Shown piece after piece: positions 34,169 through 44,593 of a DNA stretch of 64,000 bases. The notes under the pieces were generated by a model. That model was not told where the DNA came from. It saw only the letters and a list, made by a program, of their open reading frames with translations, and did no database searches. Position numbers and translations under genes: made by a program. The DNA comes from Trichomonas vaginalis G3. Its lineage: Eukaryota; Parabasalia; Trichomonadida; Trichomonadidae. Location of the stretch: contig NC_067203.1 of NCBI RefSeq assembly GCF_026262505.1, forward strand, positions 11,718,001 to 11,782,000. Direction: 5' to 3'. Within the stretch, counting starts at the first letter, position 1. Each line of letters starts with the position of its first letter.

Positions 34169-35059
34169 TTAGTCTTCTGGTGTGAATTCGGAGGACTCTT
34201 CTTGGATAGAGTCTTGTATTTTCTCATCCTCTTCTTCCTCCTCCATTGCTTCTGGGAAGAAGCCTTCTTCTGGGTCGAAAACATTATATAATGTGTAATT
34301 TAATGACACATTATATCTTTCTTTGAGTTCGCTCCTGACAAAGAACTTAGTTCCAGGAATACAGAAGACTTCTGTGCGTTGGAAAAGCTGATGTCCTGGA
34401 ACGAATTTGGCAATTAGAGACTTCTTTTTTCCGAATTGTTCAGGAGTTTTCATGACGACAGTAACAACATCTCCATCTGCGAGGTCTTGTTGTTGTTCGG
34501 AAAGGTAAAGAGCAATGATATGAATGGTTGCTGCGTTGAATTCGAGAAAGTCGAATTCAAATTGTGTTGTCGTATAACATTCAAACCATTTTGTACAGTT
34601 GTCTCCGAACTCGTCCTCGTATTCATCTTGGTCATATCCGTAACTAAAGACTTGGAATTCGGCAATGCTCTTGTCGAATGACCGTTGGATGTTACGAGGA
34701 AGATTTTGACGAACTTGGTATAAAGTTCTCAACATTATAAGCTTAGTAAATGTTGGAAAATACTGAACTAAGACATCGCTAAGCTCAATTGGATTTGGAA
34801 TTGTCTTAGTAAGTTCAATTGAACTAGCAATTGCTTTGTTCAGAACTTCACAGAACTGAGTATTGTATGTAGCGTCTGGTTGTGTGTTTTCTTCGGCGTC
34901 TTTGAGATATTTAGAGCAAATTTGTTGAAGAATTTCTCTTAATTCGCTGTTAGACTTTTTGGTGGTTATTCTAACCGCTGTGCCGGTTCTTGGAGGTTGT
35001 GGGGCTTTGGCTTTGGTTAGCGGTTGAGAATTGTTTGCGACACTTTTTCTTCCTTCCAT
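34169..35059 (-). CDS. Polinton end gene, 296 aa, unknown
   Basis: From the ATG at 35059 the protein is 296 aa: a basic, Pro-rich N-terminus (KAKAPQPPRTG), an all-helical middle (residues 45-130), a central part with an EDEFGDNCTKWFECY segment, a beta-rich end with FCIPGTKFFVRSELKERYN, and a very acidic tail (EEEEEDEKIQDSIQEE). The PGTKF strand faintly recalls ADP-ribosyltransferase folds, but this is only an impression and no function is claimed. It is the gene next to the left terminus, transcribed outwards. A 40-bp piece of its 3' part is also present in the right terminal repeat. Confidence 0.65.
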   Translation of the reverse strand: MEGRKSVANNSQPLTKAKAPQPPRTGTAVRITTKKSNSELREILQQICSKYLKDAEENTQPDATYNTQFCEVLNKAIASSIELTKTIPNPIELSDVLVQYFPTFTKLIMLRTLYQVRQNLPRNIQRSFDKSIAEFQVFSYGYDQDEYEDEFGDNCTKWFECYTTTQFEFDFLEFNAATIHIIALYLSEQQQDLADGDVVTVVMKTPEQFGKKKSLIAKFVPGHQLFQRTEVFCIPGTKFFVRSELKERYNVSLNYTLYNVFDPEEGFFPEAMEEEEEDEKIQDSIQEESSEFTPED

Positions 35060-35514
35060 TATGAAAAATAAACTCAAATAAGAGTTTGAAATAAACGGTT
35101 TTTGTCAACGGTAACCCCCTCTATTTTTTTATTTTATTGAAAAGTCTCCGTTGGCAAACCGTTCCATCTCAAATATTGAATGAACTATAAACGTTTTTTG
35201 TTTTCTATATATACTTTTTTGTCCAACGGTAAAACTTTTTACACAACGGTTTTTGAGAGTCGTCGCCGTTGACTTTTTTTGTAGAGCACTCAAAATAGTA
35301 TAACTTTGTCCGGACAAGTAAGGGTCTATCGTCGCTACAGGAAAAGTTACGGGCGTTCCAAGGAAGTATACTTTGAGAAGACTTTCCCCCTTATAGAATG
35401 AGATAGGACGGTTATTTTACAAAACTGACAACACTTTGACCGAGTAGTTTTTTGTGCTGAACAAAAAGTGTCATATAAACATCTGTCAAAAACCGCTTTT
35501 TAACTTCACTTAAA
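35060..35514. other. Divergent promoter region with an internal copy of terminal-repeat DNA
   Basis: This lies between two divergent genes. It contains direct repeats of an AACGGT-type motif (ACCGTTG, CAACGGTAA, CAACGGTTTT). At 35297-35382 it holds a segment of about 85 bp (AGTATAACTTTGTCCGGACA to TATACTTTGAGAAG) that forms the middle of the right terminal repeat. No gene is visible. Confidence 0.6.
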
Positions 35515-37255
35515 ATGCCACGTAAGCTACGTAAGAATATACGTAAGAGGAAGAGAGCATTGAAACATCCAATAGTAAAACTGACACCACAACAACAGTT
35601 GCAACAACAAATGCTGAATGACCCCACTATGTTGCAACAAATGTCAAGCAATCCTATGCTTTTAAACCGAGTTATTGGTGCACAGAGTGGAGGTTTAAGA
35701 GCGGCACTTTTAGCGAAAATGGCAGGCTATGGTGGAGCTGCAGACGGAACAGCCTATAACCCTCAAAGTCAAATGAATTTGAGTTCACTCAAAAATCAAA
35801 TATCAGATGTCAAAAAGTCAAACATAGACATACAGAAGCAAATAAGTGAAAACGAAAAGAAACTAGAATATGACAGACACACAAAGAAACTCAATGAGTT
35901 AAACGTAGAGAAAAAGAAGAAAGAAGAACAACTGAAAGAACTAAGTACAGAGGAATATGCGAAAAAAGTGTCAGAAAAAGCAGCAGAAGTAGCAAAAATG
36001 GAACAAGATGTTGTAAATTTGAAAAACCATACTACTCAATATAAAGTACTGAAAGATGAAGAGATAAAACAAAAAGCCCTGAAGACATATATGGATAGCG
36101 ATGAGTATAAAAAAGAAGTTGAAGCAAATGTAAAGGCAGAAAAACTTTTACAGTTGCAAAACCAAACCGTACAGTATGAAAACTTAGCACAAGAAAGTAA
36201 AAATAACGACGCAGCCATGCAAAAGGCAATGAAAAGCGCAGAAATATAAAAGCTAACAATGACTGGTTAGATGCCCAAGCCAACGCTAAAGCAGCCCAGC
36301 TTATAGGGTCAATAAGGACAAAAATACAAGCGGATGAAGACAGTTCAAATGAAGCTTTAACAAATGCTGACTTTAAGAACGCCTTCGAAGCTCTTCATAG
36401 TAAGGTGAAACAAGTGAACGACTTCTCATCTGGAAAGAAACTGAAGTCTGAAGGTTTCGACAAAGAGTTAAGAGAAGTAGCACAAAATCTGACGAAAATA
36501 ACAGATGCAGCACGAGACAGGCAGTTCAAAGTGCCTATGACGCCGTTAGAGCAACTGTTGTGGAAAGTCAAAGAAAAGAGTTACAACAGACCAAAACAGA
36601 CCTAGTAAATGCTTTCTTAAAAACGAAAAGTCAGGTAGGACACTATGCTGTAGATGGAACATATGTGCCAGCTGGTGGAACTTATATACCAGCTGGTGGA
36701 ACTTATATACTAGCTAGTGGAACTTATATACCACCAAACCCTCCAAGAGAAGCACCTGCACCAGGACTACCTAGAACATTTACATCGTCACATGGACACA
36801 GACACCAGGCATGCACCAAAACCAACACAACAACCAACAGTTCAAAACCCTGCACCAAAACCAACACAACAACCAACAGTTCAAAACCCTGCACCAACAA
36901 ACCACAACCAACAGTTCAAAACCCTGCACCAAAACCAACACAACAACCAACAGTTCAAAACCCTGCACCAAACCAACAGTTCAAAACACTGCACCAAACC
37001 AACAGTTCAAAACACTGCACCACAACAACAGCACACAACCACTCCACAACCAGCACCACAACCAACAGTTCAAAACACTGCACAGCAACAACCACAAACA
37101 GAGCAAGGACATAAAAGAAGTAGAGAACAAGGAAACCAAGATTTCTTAAAAATGCTTAAAGAAAATATGGTTACCCAGATACTCTTGACTTTAGTGACAG
37201 ATATAAAGAAGCTATTAGAAAGTTCAAGGAAGGAAATACTGACTCGAACCTATTT
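35515..37255 (+). pseudogene. Polinton coiled-coil and repeat-rich protein, broken
   Basis: The first part (35515-36249) begins with a strongly basic MPRKLRKNIRKRKRALKH stretch, a Gln-rich segment, GYGGAADGTAYNP and then about 150 residues of coiled coil. Downstream pieces hold an eight-residue GGTYIPA repeat and a 39-nt repeat coding PKPTQQPTVQNPA. The region lies directly upstream of the 587-aa gene, in the capsid block, so a core or scaffold role is plausible. About three breaks. Function unknown. Confidence 0.55.
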
Positions 37256-37261
37256 AGCTTT

Positions 37262-39025
37262 ATGGTTCAGCATCAAATGGGATATAATTTCAAACCTGGA
37301 AAATACAAACTCGCTAAGGAATATGATTTAATAGCATATCATCCAAATGACATGACTGAATTTACTCCGAGATATTTGGTGTCAGAGCTAAATGACAATT
37401 CAACTCTCTTCATGAAACGCGTAAAAAATAAAGACGGAACGAAAGAAGAAAGGGTTATGTATGCGGATGACTTAGAGAGGGAACTTGTTAAAAACGGTCT
37501 CGGAATATATGAAATGCCAGCAGATGAGGTACAAGAAACTCCACAGGAAGAAGTTCAGATACAACCAGACATGGAAGAAATAGTTCAGCAAAAACAGCTA
37601 GAAGAGCCTGAAGGAAACGAACAAGTCCCTCCTTTGGAAACTAACTTCACAGAACCAGATGAAGATTTGGAACAGCCGAAAAATCTTGACCCTCAACAAG
37701 AGTATGAGGTGAATATGGAATCTTTCCAAGAGTTTAAGAAAAATTCGGCTGACGGAGTAGAAGAATATCGAAAAATGTTTGCCGACATACAAAAGACTCC
37801 AACATCAGATGAAAATATTCAGCATAGAATGGAAGTACTGAAAGAAAGTGTACACAAATACAACAACCCTTTTTACTTACGAGCATATAACGTTCAATCT
37901 TTGGATGAACTCGGTGAAAATAAAAGGTTAAATTTCAACAAAACATATAGAAATGAAACATTGTTTAAAGTTCATTCAGAACCTAGCCAATATGGAAACA
38001 AACCTACTTTTGTTTCTGCAGACTATGGAACTACAATGAGATGGGGTCATAAAGCTAACCCGGATAGGTGGTTCATAAACTTACAACCACAATTCCAAGA
38101 TGTTGTAGACGCAATGGAAATGAATGGTGAACCAGATTTAGCTGGTATTTTCAGCGCGGCTTTAATGCCATTGAAAGATATGAAAGATGCAGATATTTTG
38201 AACCAGTATGAAATGAACATGGCTGATGGAAATATAACACCTGACGTTCTAAAACATTTATCTCAAAGAACTACACAGAACCATAGAGATGGTATATTTG
38301 GTGAAGAGTTTAGAAAGAGAGTTAGGGAGAGAGAAGGAAGAGAACCTATTGTACATGACCTTGCAAACGAAAGTTTACAAAATGTCATAAAAACTTACTT
38401 TGCAGACGATGAAATGAGAAGGGATGAATATTTAAGAAAACTCAAATGGACAGTACCAAATGAAATGTTAGTATTGAAAAACATGTTCCTTGACAAAATA
38501 AAACCAACTACAGAAATAAATGACGCAAGACTGAAACGTTGGGTAAAAGCTTTCCCATTCACAAAAGATATTGTTGGTAACATGGAAAGAAAACCAGAAT
38601 GGCTACAAAAACATATATTTGGAAACAAGTTTATTCCATATGGACAAGCTATATTTGAAGAGCTTGAACCGGAAACTCAGGAAAGAGTCATGCAAACAAT
38701 ACGCGAAGACTCAAATACAAACTATGACGAAATCTTTCTAGGATATAGGATACCTGAGATGGGCGACCAGAGCCTAAAGGCAAAAAGGACACGTGAAATT
38801 TGCAACATACTAGGTGAACATGATGCAAAGATGCAACAACTTGAAGCAGAGGGCATGTTACCAAAAGCGACACCAAAGAAGAAGAGAAGAGTAGAACAAA
38901 GTGAAAGTAGTGAAGAAGTAACTTCATCTAGTGAAAGTAGTGGCAATGAAGGAAAAAGAAGAGTTAAAAACTCAGCCAGGAAGAAAGTAAAGCTTGGTCC
39001 ACGTGGGTTCTATTATGACAAATAA
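37262..39025 (+). CDS. Polinton large structural-block protein, 587 aa
   Basis: A long open frame immediately upstream of the major capsid gene (32-bp gap). The N-terminal 180 residues are acidic and Gln/Glu-rich. Residues 190-520 look globular (YNNPFYLRAYNVQSLDEL, ADYGTTMRWGHKANPDRWF, MERKPEWLQKHIFGNKF). The end is Ser-rich and basic (KKKRRVEQ..., SARKKVKLGPRGFYYDK) and could bind DNA or act as a nuclear localisation signal. The true start may lie further upstream, in the broken gene before it. No family recognised; placement suggests a virion or morphogenesis protein. Confidence 0.65.
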   Translation: MVQHQMGYNFKPGKYKLAKEYDLIAYHPNDMTEFTPRYLVSELNDNSTLFMKRVKNKDGTKEERVMYADDLERELVKNGLGIYEMPADEVQETPQEEVQIQPDMEEIVQQKQLEEPEGNEQVPPLETNFTEPDEDLEQPKNLDPQQEYEVNMESFQEFKKNSADGVEEYRKMFADIQKTPTSDENIQHRMEVLKESVHKYNNPFYLRAYNVQSLDELGENKRLNFNKTYRNETLFKVHSEPSQYGNKPTFVSADYGTTMRWGHKANPDRWFINLQPQFQDVVDAMEMNGEPDLAGIFSAALMPLKDMKDADILNQYEMNMADGNITPDVLKHLSQRTTQNHRDGIFGEEFRKRVREREGREPIVHDLANESLQNVIKTYFADDEMRRDEYLRKLKWTVPNEMLVLKNMFLDKIKPTTEINDARLKRWVKAFPFTKDIVGNMERKPEWLQKHIFGNKFIPYGQAIFEELEPETQERVMQTIREDSNTNYDEIFLGYRIPEMGDQSLKAKRTREICNILGEHDAKMQQLEAEGMLPKATPKKKRRVEQSESSEEVTSSSESSGNEGKRRVKNSARKKVKLGPRGFYYDK

Positions 39026-39057
39026 ATCCAACTATTCTATATTTTTACCCATATGAA

Positions 39058-40665
39058 ATGTACGCCGCTCAGAATATAACGCCAACAGTTTTGGATGCCA
39101 TGAATGGAAATGTTTCCGAATGGTATAACGAATGCGACAATGCCATTAGAAGGTCAGAAATAGTTCCTGGAACTTACGAATATACAACTGCTGTTTCTTA
39201 TGGAAATGTAGGTGAGTTTGGAGAAGGTTCTTCAACAACAGTAGATATTGCTTGCGACAGGTTTCATATAATTTCTATTGACAACTCATTCTTATACGTG
39301 GAACAAGACATTGAAATAAAACCTTCTGCCAAGTTGTCTAACAAGAAAGGTTGCAATGGAATTTTCTATGTCGGATACCAATATGCTCCAGAAGTTTTCA
39401 TGGGATATAAGATATATTCTAACTCTGACTTAGTTCAAACAGTAACATGGGCAAACTATGAATGGTTCGCTTTGAGAAACTCAGTACAACCACAAGCTAG
39501 AGAACAAACAGACCAGTATGCAACTATTGAGAAAATAAGAAGACTTGACCCTAACGTTCCAGGAGTTTATGTTGACCTTTCTGGACAAACTGCAGCAGCA
39601 GTAACCAAAGTAAAACTGAAACTTAGAGTTCCTTTGTCATCTTTCCTCATCTTCAGGTTTTTAAGATACTTGCCAAACTGGGCAGGAAAAATTTCTATCG
39701 AACTTACTCCAAGCAAAAATAACTTAGTCATTGCACCAACACAAGACCCATTCACTCTTACAGACGTAGAGGGAACAAATAAAACGCCATTCGCCGAATT
39801 TTGCAAAGACAAAGTTGACTTAGACTTTGGTTTCTCAAACCTCAACACTGAAGTAAACTATTATTTCAATGCTGCTGGAGATGCTTGGGACCCAGTTAAG
39901 TTCACATGCGAAAAGTTTGAATGCAAGAGAATAGAAAGCAGACTTGCAGTCTATATGTTGGACCCAGATATTTCAAATGCTTTAGCTGCCAAATATATTG
40001 CAGTTCCACTTATGTTCCCTATACACCAAATATCTGTCAAAGACTTTGCAGGTGAAGTTGGAAACCAAAGTGCTGACCCAGGTGCAAGAACAGATATTGC
40101 TTTAACAACTGCAATGAAACATGCAGATACTATGTTTGTACTGTTCAGACGAACTATAAATGACTATTCTTGTTTCTACAACCCTGGTATTAAATATCAT
40201 ATAAACATAGATGGCAAATATTATCCAAGAGAAGAATATTCTACAGTTGAGGATATGAGGTCATACAACTTGACATTAGATGCTATGAACTTTAACAACA
40301 ACTTCACAACAACCATTAACCCTGAAATGCAAAGTTCTATTATGCCATATGTGAAAGTATGGACTCATACAGGAGGTCAAAAAACTCAATATACAAATGG
40401 AGACCGTTCAAACTTTTGGCTTGGCATTCCATTTGCTGACTCAGAAGACTTTATGGGTGGTATTTCAACTGTTGGTACAGTTCAAATACAATATACTGGT
40501 GACAGAGACGGTCCAGATGAATTGAAAGCAAAGAAGTTTACAAAACCAATAGCACTTTTCACGGAAGATGCTCTTTTGAAGATTCGTTCGATGAAACCTG
40601 CTGGGGCTCCTCAGATTGGCATAACGACAGCTTCCATCGAGCAGATTTTGGCAGCAGGTCAGTAA
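39058..40665 (+). CDS. MCP: Polinton major capsid protein (double jelly-roll type)
   Basis: 535 aa, whole. It is beta-rich throughout, with the segment VPLSSFLIFRFLRYLPNWAG and following beta strand typical of Polinton-type capsid proteins near the end of the first jelly roll (residues 190-215), and a second half with YIAVPLMFPIHQISVKDF and a Trp/Gly-rich end (VWTHTGG, FWLGIPFADSEDFMGG). Length and position (after the structural block, before the likely minor capsid and ATPase genes) match the family. The ATG at 39058 follows ACCCATATGAA closely. It would form the hexagonal capsomers of an icosahedral particle. Confidence 0.75.
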   Translation: MYAAQNITPTVLDAMNGNVSEWYNECDNAIRRSEIVPGTYEYTTAVSYGNVGEFGEGSSTTVDIACDRFHIISIDNSFLYVEQDIEIKPSAKLSNKKGCNGIFYVGYQYAPEVFMGYKIYSNSDLVQTVTWANYEWFALRNSVQPQAREQTDQYATIEKIRRLDPNVPGVYVDLSGQTAAAVTKVKLKLRVPLSSFLIFRFLRYLPNWAGKISIELTPSKNNLVIAPTQDPFTLTDVEGTNKTPFAEFCKDKVDLDFGFSNLNTEVNYYFNAAGDAWDPVKFTCEKFECKRIESRLAVYMLDPDISNALAAKYIAVPLMFPIHQISVKDFAGEVGNQSADPGARTDIALTTAMKHADTMFVLFRRTINDYSCFYNPGIKYHINIDGKYYPREEYSTVEDMRSYNLTLDAMNFNNNFTTTINPEMQSSIMPYVKVWTHTGGQKTQYTNGDRSNFWLGIPFADSEDFMGGISTVGTVQIQYTGDRDGPDELKAKKFTKPIALFTEDALLKIRSMKPAGAPQIGITTASIEQILAAGQ

Positions 40666-40951
40666 GTTGTTCTTGAACTGACTTCTCTCCGTCAAATATT
40701 GACAGTACGCCAGTTTTGACATAAAATTGTATTATAAACTTTCCTTTAGAAATATCTGTAAGTTTTGTTGTTATATTTTTGTCTGCTTCAAGAACTTTCA
40801 CCATTTCAGTTATACCAACTTTCTTTGCTTTATGAAAATATTTTGGTTCAGCAAAGACTGCTATTCTATAACATTTTCCATTGTTTGTATAAAGAACTAT
40901 TCTGTCAATGTATTTGTATTGTTTGTGTGTGTAAACTTTGTTCTGCTTCAA
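40559..40951 (-). CDS. Polinton 130-aa protein overlapping the capsid gene end
   Basis: The frame reads MKQNKVYTHKQYKYIDRIVL and continues with YRIAVFAEPKYFHKAKKVG, a normal, non-repetitive composition that looks coding. Its last 35 codons overlap the 3' end of the capsid gene on the other strand, which is unusual. No family recognised. The complementary frames are AT-rich and Phe/Cys-biased and look like shadows. Confidence 0.5.
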   Translation of the reverse strand: MKQNKVYTHKQYKYIDRIVLYTNNGKCYRIAVFAEPKYFHKAKKVGITEMVKVLEADKNITTKLTDISKGKFIIQFYVKTGVLSIFDGEKSVQEQLTDLLPKSARWKLSLCQSEEPQQVSSNESSKEHLP

Positions 40952-40995
40952 TTCGAAGAGATACTCAATACGTCCATATTTTTATTCGAAGTAAA

Positions 40996-41574
40996 ATGTC
41001 ATTTCCGAAAAATAGAAGCGTAAGTGTTTCAAAAGGTTTAATGGCGGTGGCAGATGTGAAGTTAAATTCACCAACTCAAACAAACAGTCAAAGTGTTGTT
41101 GTCAATGTCAAAGAAAGAGATGTTGAAGTGGGGAAACCATACGAAGACGAAGATGGTATAACAATTGTTCCTGTAAAAGAACCCAACATATCCTGAGTTA
41201 GCAGAGACTTAAGTTCTGTTGCAGATATTCGAAATGACTACCAACAACTGAAAAACAAACTTCAAACTCAGGAGAAGATTTGTCAAGCTTTAGGTATAAT
41301 GTTAAACTTGGTCGAACACAACCCTGTAAAAGTGAACTCATATGTCATTGCACCTCATGAAGTTTTGAAAGAACTATTGAAACTTTTGACAGAGGCAGAC
41401 GATATAAACATCAAAGAAATAGAACCCGACGTTAGTTGCTGTGGTGTTTCATATAATGTCATTGACAAGATATACGTTATGAAAGGAGGTGAAACGTTGA
41501 ACTTAAAATATAGTTTCCCAGACGTTATAAAAATATTTGACGACCACAACATTTCATTAAAGTTTATTTGCTAA
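40996..41574 (+). pseudogene. Polinton small structural-block gene, broken
   Basis: It starts MSFPKNRSVSVSKGLMAVAD at an ATG preceded by GTAAA. A short coiled-coil segment (DYQQLKNKLQTQEKICQALG) and a C-terminal part with PHEVLKELLKLLTEADDIN and DVIKIFDDHNISLKFIC follow. One break. It lies between the capsid and minor-capsid genes. No family recognised. Confidence 0.5.
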
Positions 41575-41579
41575 GTAAA

Positions 41580-42368
41580 ATGGCAGAAGACATAGTGGTT
41601 TATACTATTACGACTAAAAACCCTGAGTCATATAATTCTATAACAACAAACTTACAAAGTCCTCAAGGACGATATTGTAAACTAACCTTAAACACAATGA
41701 CGACTAAAGCTTGTTTTGCTCTTTTGACACCAGAAGATTTTATTGTTGTGAATGGTAAAAAATACTCCTTTGAAGATACTTACTCAGATATACCACCAAC
41801 AGGTTTTGTTGACTTATTTAATACTTTAAGGACGAGTGTAACATGTGCTGCAACTAGAGCAGGTTTCATTATGTTTGGATGTCCGACTGAGTTTACTATA
41901 AACAATATGAGCTATAATACAAAACTTATATCTGGTTTTTACTACCAACAGTTTCCTATAACAGGAAAAGGTGTCATACAAGGAATGTCTGTTCCATTGA
42001 CTTTAAGTACACCTATTTTATATATTGTTTCAAACTTAGGTTCAAAGTGCTATTCGAATGTCGACAGAAACTACTATGACCAAAAGATACTTATGCGTAT
42101 AAACAACACTTTCTCTGCTGGTTTGCCTATTGTTCATTCGAATGCAGAGTTTTCAGCTTTAGTAAACTCAAACACTTTAGCAAACATAAACTTAACCTTA
42201 GTTGACGCAAACTTTGTTCCTGTAAAACTTTTATGTCCTATGTATTTGTCAATGACGGCAGAAAGTTTCGAATTGGAAGATGCAACTGGTGAAAGTATTG
42301 TATTACAAGAACAACTTCAACAACAAATAGCTCAAGAACAACAAATGCAACAAATAGCTCAAGAATAA
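41580..42368 (+). CDS. Polinton likely minor capsid (penton) protein, 262 aa
   Basis: Whole frame starting MAEDIVVYTITTKNPESYNS; the in-frame TTG upstream is not needed. It is beta-rich over residues 1-225 with hydrophobic strands of jelly-roll spacing (GFVDLFNTLRTSVTCAATRA, ISGFYYQQFPITGKGVIQG), then a Gln-rich tail. Polintons encode a single-jelly-roll penton protein near the major capsid gene, and size and position fit. Assignment is by position and composition, not by a diagnostic motif. Confidence 0.55.
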   Translation: MAEDIVVYTITTKNPESYNSITTNLQSPQGRYCKLTLNTMTTKACFALLTPEDFIVVNGKKYSFEDTYSDIPPTGFVDLFNTLRTSVTCAATRAGFIMFGCPTEFTINNMSYNTKLISGFYYQQFPITGKGVIQGMSVPLTLSTPILYIVSNLGSKCYSNVDRNYYDQKILMRINNTFSAGLPIVHSNAEFSALVNSNTLANINLTLVDANFVPVKLLCPMYLSMTAESFELEDATGESIVLQEQLQQQIAQEQQMQQIAQE

Positions 42369-42397
42369 AAAAAATATTTTTTTTTATTTTTATAAAA

Positions 42398-43635
42398 ATG
42401 TACAGAATAGATGTTTCAGATTTTTATGACTTCCAAACATTCAGAAATATGTGTCCATTTAGAGACTATACAAAGCAGTCGAGAATTTGAAACGTTTAGT
42501 CATTTATGTCGACTCTGCCCAGAATGTTATGTTATGAAAGAATGGGATGTAGTCTTTAACAAACCAAGAGCAACAATAGTTTCAGAACAAGAATGTAAAC
42601 AGAAACTTAAGAAAATAAAGTTGTACAAGTTGGCATGAAGATGTTAGATGCTTGGGATATCTTATTGTCAAAACTTGAAGATTTTTCAGTTCGTGGTATA
42701 AAGTTCTATACACCTTCTCCAAACTTCTATTCTATCTTCACTGGATATAAATATGAACAAGTAGAATGGAAAGAAAATATTATAGAAGCTTGGTTAGACC
42801 ATGTCAAAGAAATTATATGCAATGGAAACGAAAGAGTCTATGAGTATATATTTATGTTGGTTTGCAAACATCTTACAACATCCAAGTGCTAAAAATGAAA
42901 CTGCTCTCATTATAATTGGAAAACAAGGAACAGGTAAGAACACATTCTTTACAGATATTTTGTGCAAACTGTTAGAAGGTTATTCGAACCCTAATATGAC
43001 AAACTTAGAAAACATCTGTGGCAAGTTTAACTCTTCAATAGAGAATATGAAACTTATAGTATGTAACGAACTTCAAAGTATAGATACAACAAAAGTTTTG
43101 AAACTCAGATGCTTTGAAGAGTCTTATAACAGACAAAGTTGGAGTTGTTGAAAGAAAATATAAAGACCAAAGAGTTTGTGAAAATGTTGTAAATTTCATT
43201 ATGGTTTCAAAACAATGCTGTTCCGATGAAGTTAGAAAGTTCTGACAGAAGATATGTAGTTGTCAGAACGTCAGAAAGCTCATATGCAAGATACAGAATA
43301 TTTTGACGACTTAGCAGAAACTTTGACATCTGACTTTTACAACCACTTGTTCTTCATATTTTATGACATTAGATATTTCAAAGTTCAATCCAAGACAAAT
43401 TCCACATACCGAAGAGAGACAAACATTGTTAGAAGCAAACAAGAGTGTATATGAACTGTTCATAGATGAAACTGACTTTGAGTGTTTAGATGAAAGGTCA
43501 TTGTACGATTCGTATAAACAATATTGTCAAGAATATGGTTATATGACAGCGTCTAAACGAACATTCTTGGCAAATGTCAAAAGTCTTTTAGATGTTCAGA
43601 ATGGTGTATATACAAAGAAAAATTTTTCTGAGTAA
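42398..43635 (+). pseudogene. Polinton SF3 (D5-like) helicase, broken
   Basis: Pieces carry the same landmarks as the element H helicase: a DHVKEIICNG segment, the Walker A GKQGTGKN preceded by ALIII, NSSIENMKLIVCNEL around the Walker B, and the C-terminal DSYKQYCQEYGYMTASKRTF region. It is therefore a homologue, clearly diverged in sequence. About four breaks; recorded as a fossil. An AAAAAAATATTTTTTTTT tract precedes it. Confidence 0.7.
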
Positions 43636-43672
43636 ATTTTAAAAAAAAATATTTTTTTATCCGATAGAAAAG

Positions 43673-44096
43673 ATGACAAAATTCATCTCAGTAAACAAGT
43701 ACATGTCAGGACTTAAAGAAGAACTAGACCCATTCACATATTTGAATGTTTACTTCTACCATTTTGAAAAGTCTTCATTCAGCAAAGTTTGGAACATCGA
43801 ACCAGTTAAGTTTGCTATTGTGACTAAAAATGGTGCGAAATTTGAAGACTTAGACATAGAAGGTTTGTTAGCAGTCAAAGAAAGTTTTGACAGAAGGTTT
43901 CAAAACTCGAAAGAAGGTAAAGCATACAAACTTGTTATACCTTATGAACCAAGAAAGCAGACGACTATGAATATTATGAGTCTAAAGTTGTAGAAGTTCA
44001 AGGTAAATTGGGTAAAAAGATTTTAGAGTCTAAGCCAGTGTTTGCTCCTAAAGAGGAAGAGAACATTGACATTGACCAGAAATGTTCTAAAAAATA
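43673..44096 (+). pseudogene. Polinton small gene, unknown, broken
   Basis: It starts MTKFISVNKYMSGLKEELDP after an AAAAATATTTTTTTAT tract. A compact alpha/beta protein with EPVKFAIVTKNGAKFEDLD and a basic, Lys-rich end. One break. It may be a DNA-binding or replication accessory protein because it follows the helicase; no family recognised. Confidence 0.45.
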
Positions 44097-44109
44097 AAAT
44101 TTTATTTTT

Positions 44110-44557
44110 ACATGTCAAATTTCTTCTTCTCTGGCTCTGGTTCAGGTTCTTTCTTCTCTTCTTCTACTTTCTTTTCTTTCTTTTCTCTCTTCTTCTTTCT
44201 GTGGAGTTATGTCAAACTTCTCAGAACCATATTTTTGTAAAAGTTCTTTGTCCTTTAATAGCTCTTCTATTCTGTTTTCTATTTCATCTTCAAGAACAGT
44301 GCATGTGTCTTCTTGCATTCTAAGAAGTTTTGTTGGACTTCATCTCTCCAAGAGGCGTCATCTCTGTCAACAAGTCTGTCATTGACAAATTTTAAGACTT
44401 CTCTGCTTAATGTTTTATGGTTCTTGTCATATTCCCAGAAACAGAACTTTAGAACAAATTCACCTTTCTTGTTTACACTATGTAAGATTTTATGGTCGAC
44501 AGATGTTTTGCTGTCGAAAAGCTTGTCTCGAATATAGATGGCGAAATCACTAGACAT
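44110..44557 (-). pseudogene. Polinton small gene divergent from the ATPase, broken
   Basis: It starts MSSDFAIYIRDKLFDSKTSV and shows FVLKFCFWEYDKNHKTLSRE, then a Lys/Glu-rich end. Its start codon is only 36 bp from that of the ATPase gene on the other strand, so the two share a compact divergent promoter. One break. Function unknown. Confidence 0.45.
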
Positions 44558-44593
44558 TTTCTAAAAGATAAAAATTTTAATTTTTCTAAAAAT

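Noticed and set aside
34169-35059. ADP-ribosyltransferase assignment for the Polinton end gene.
   Set aside because: Only one short PGTKF strand resembles that fold; the catalytic pattern could not be traced, so no function is assigned.
36780-36971. Minus-strand Cys/Trp/Leu-rich frame opposite the PTVQNPAP repeats.
   Set aside because: Shadow of the plus-strand 39-nt coding repeat.
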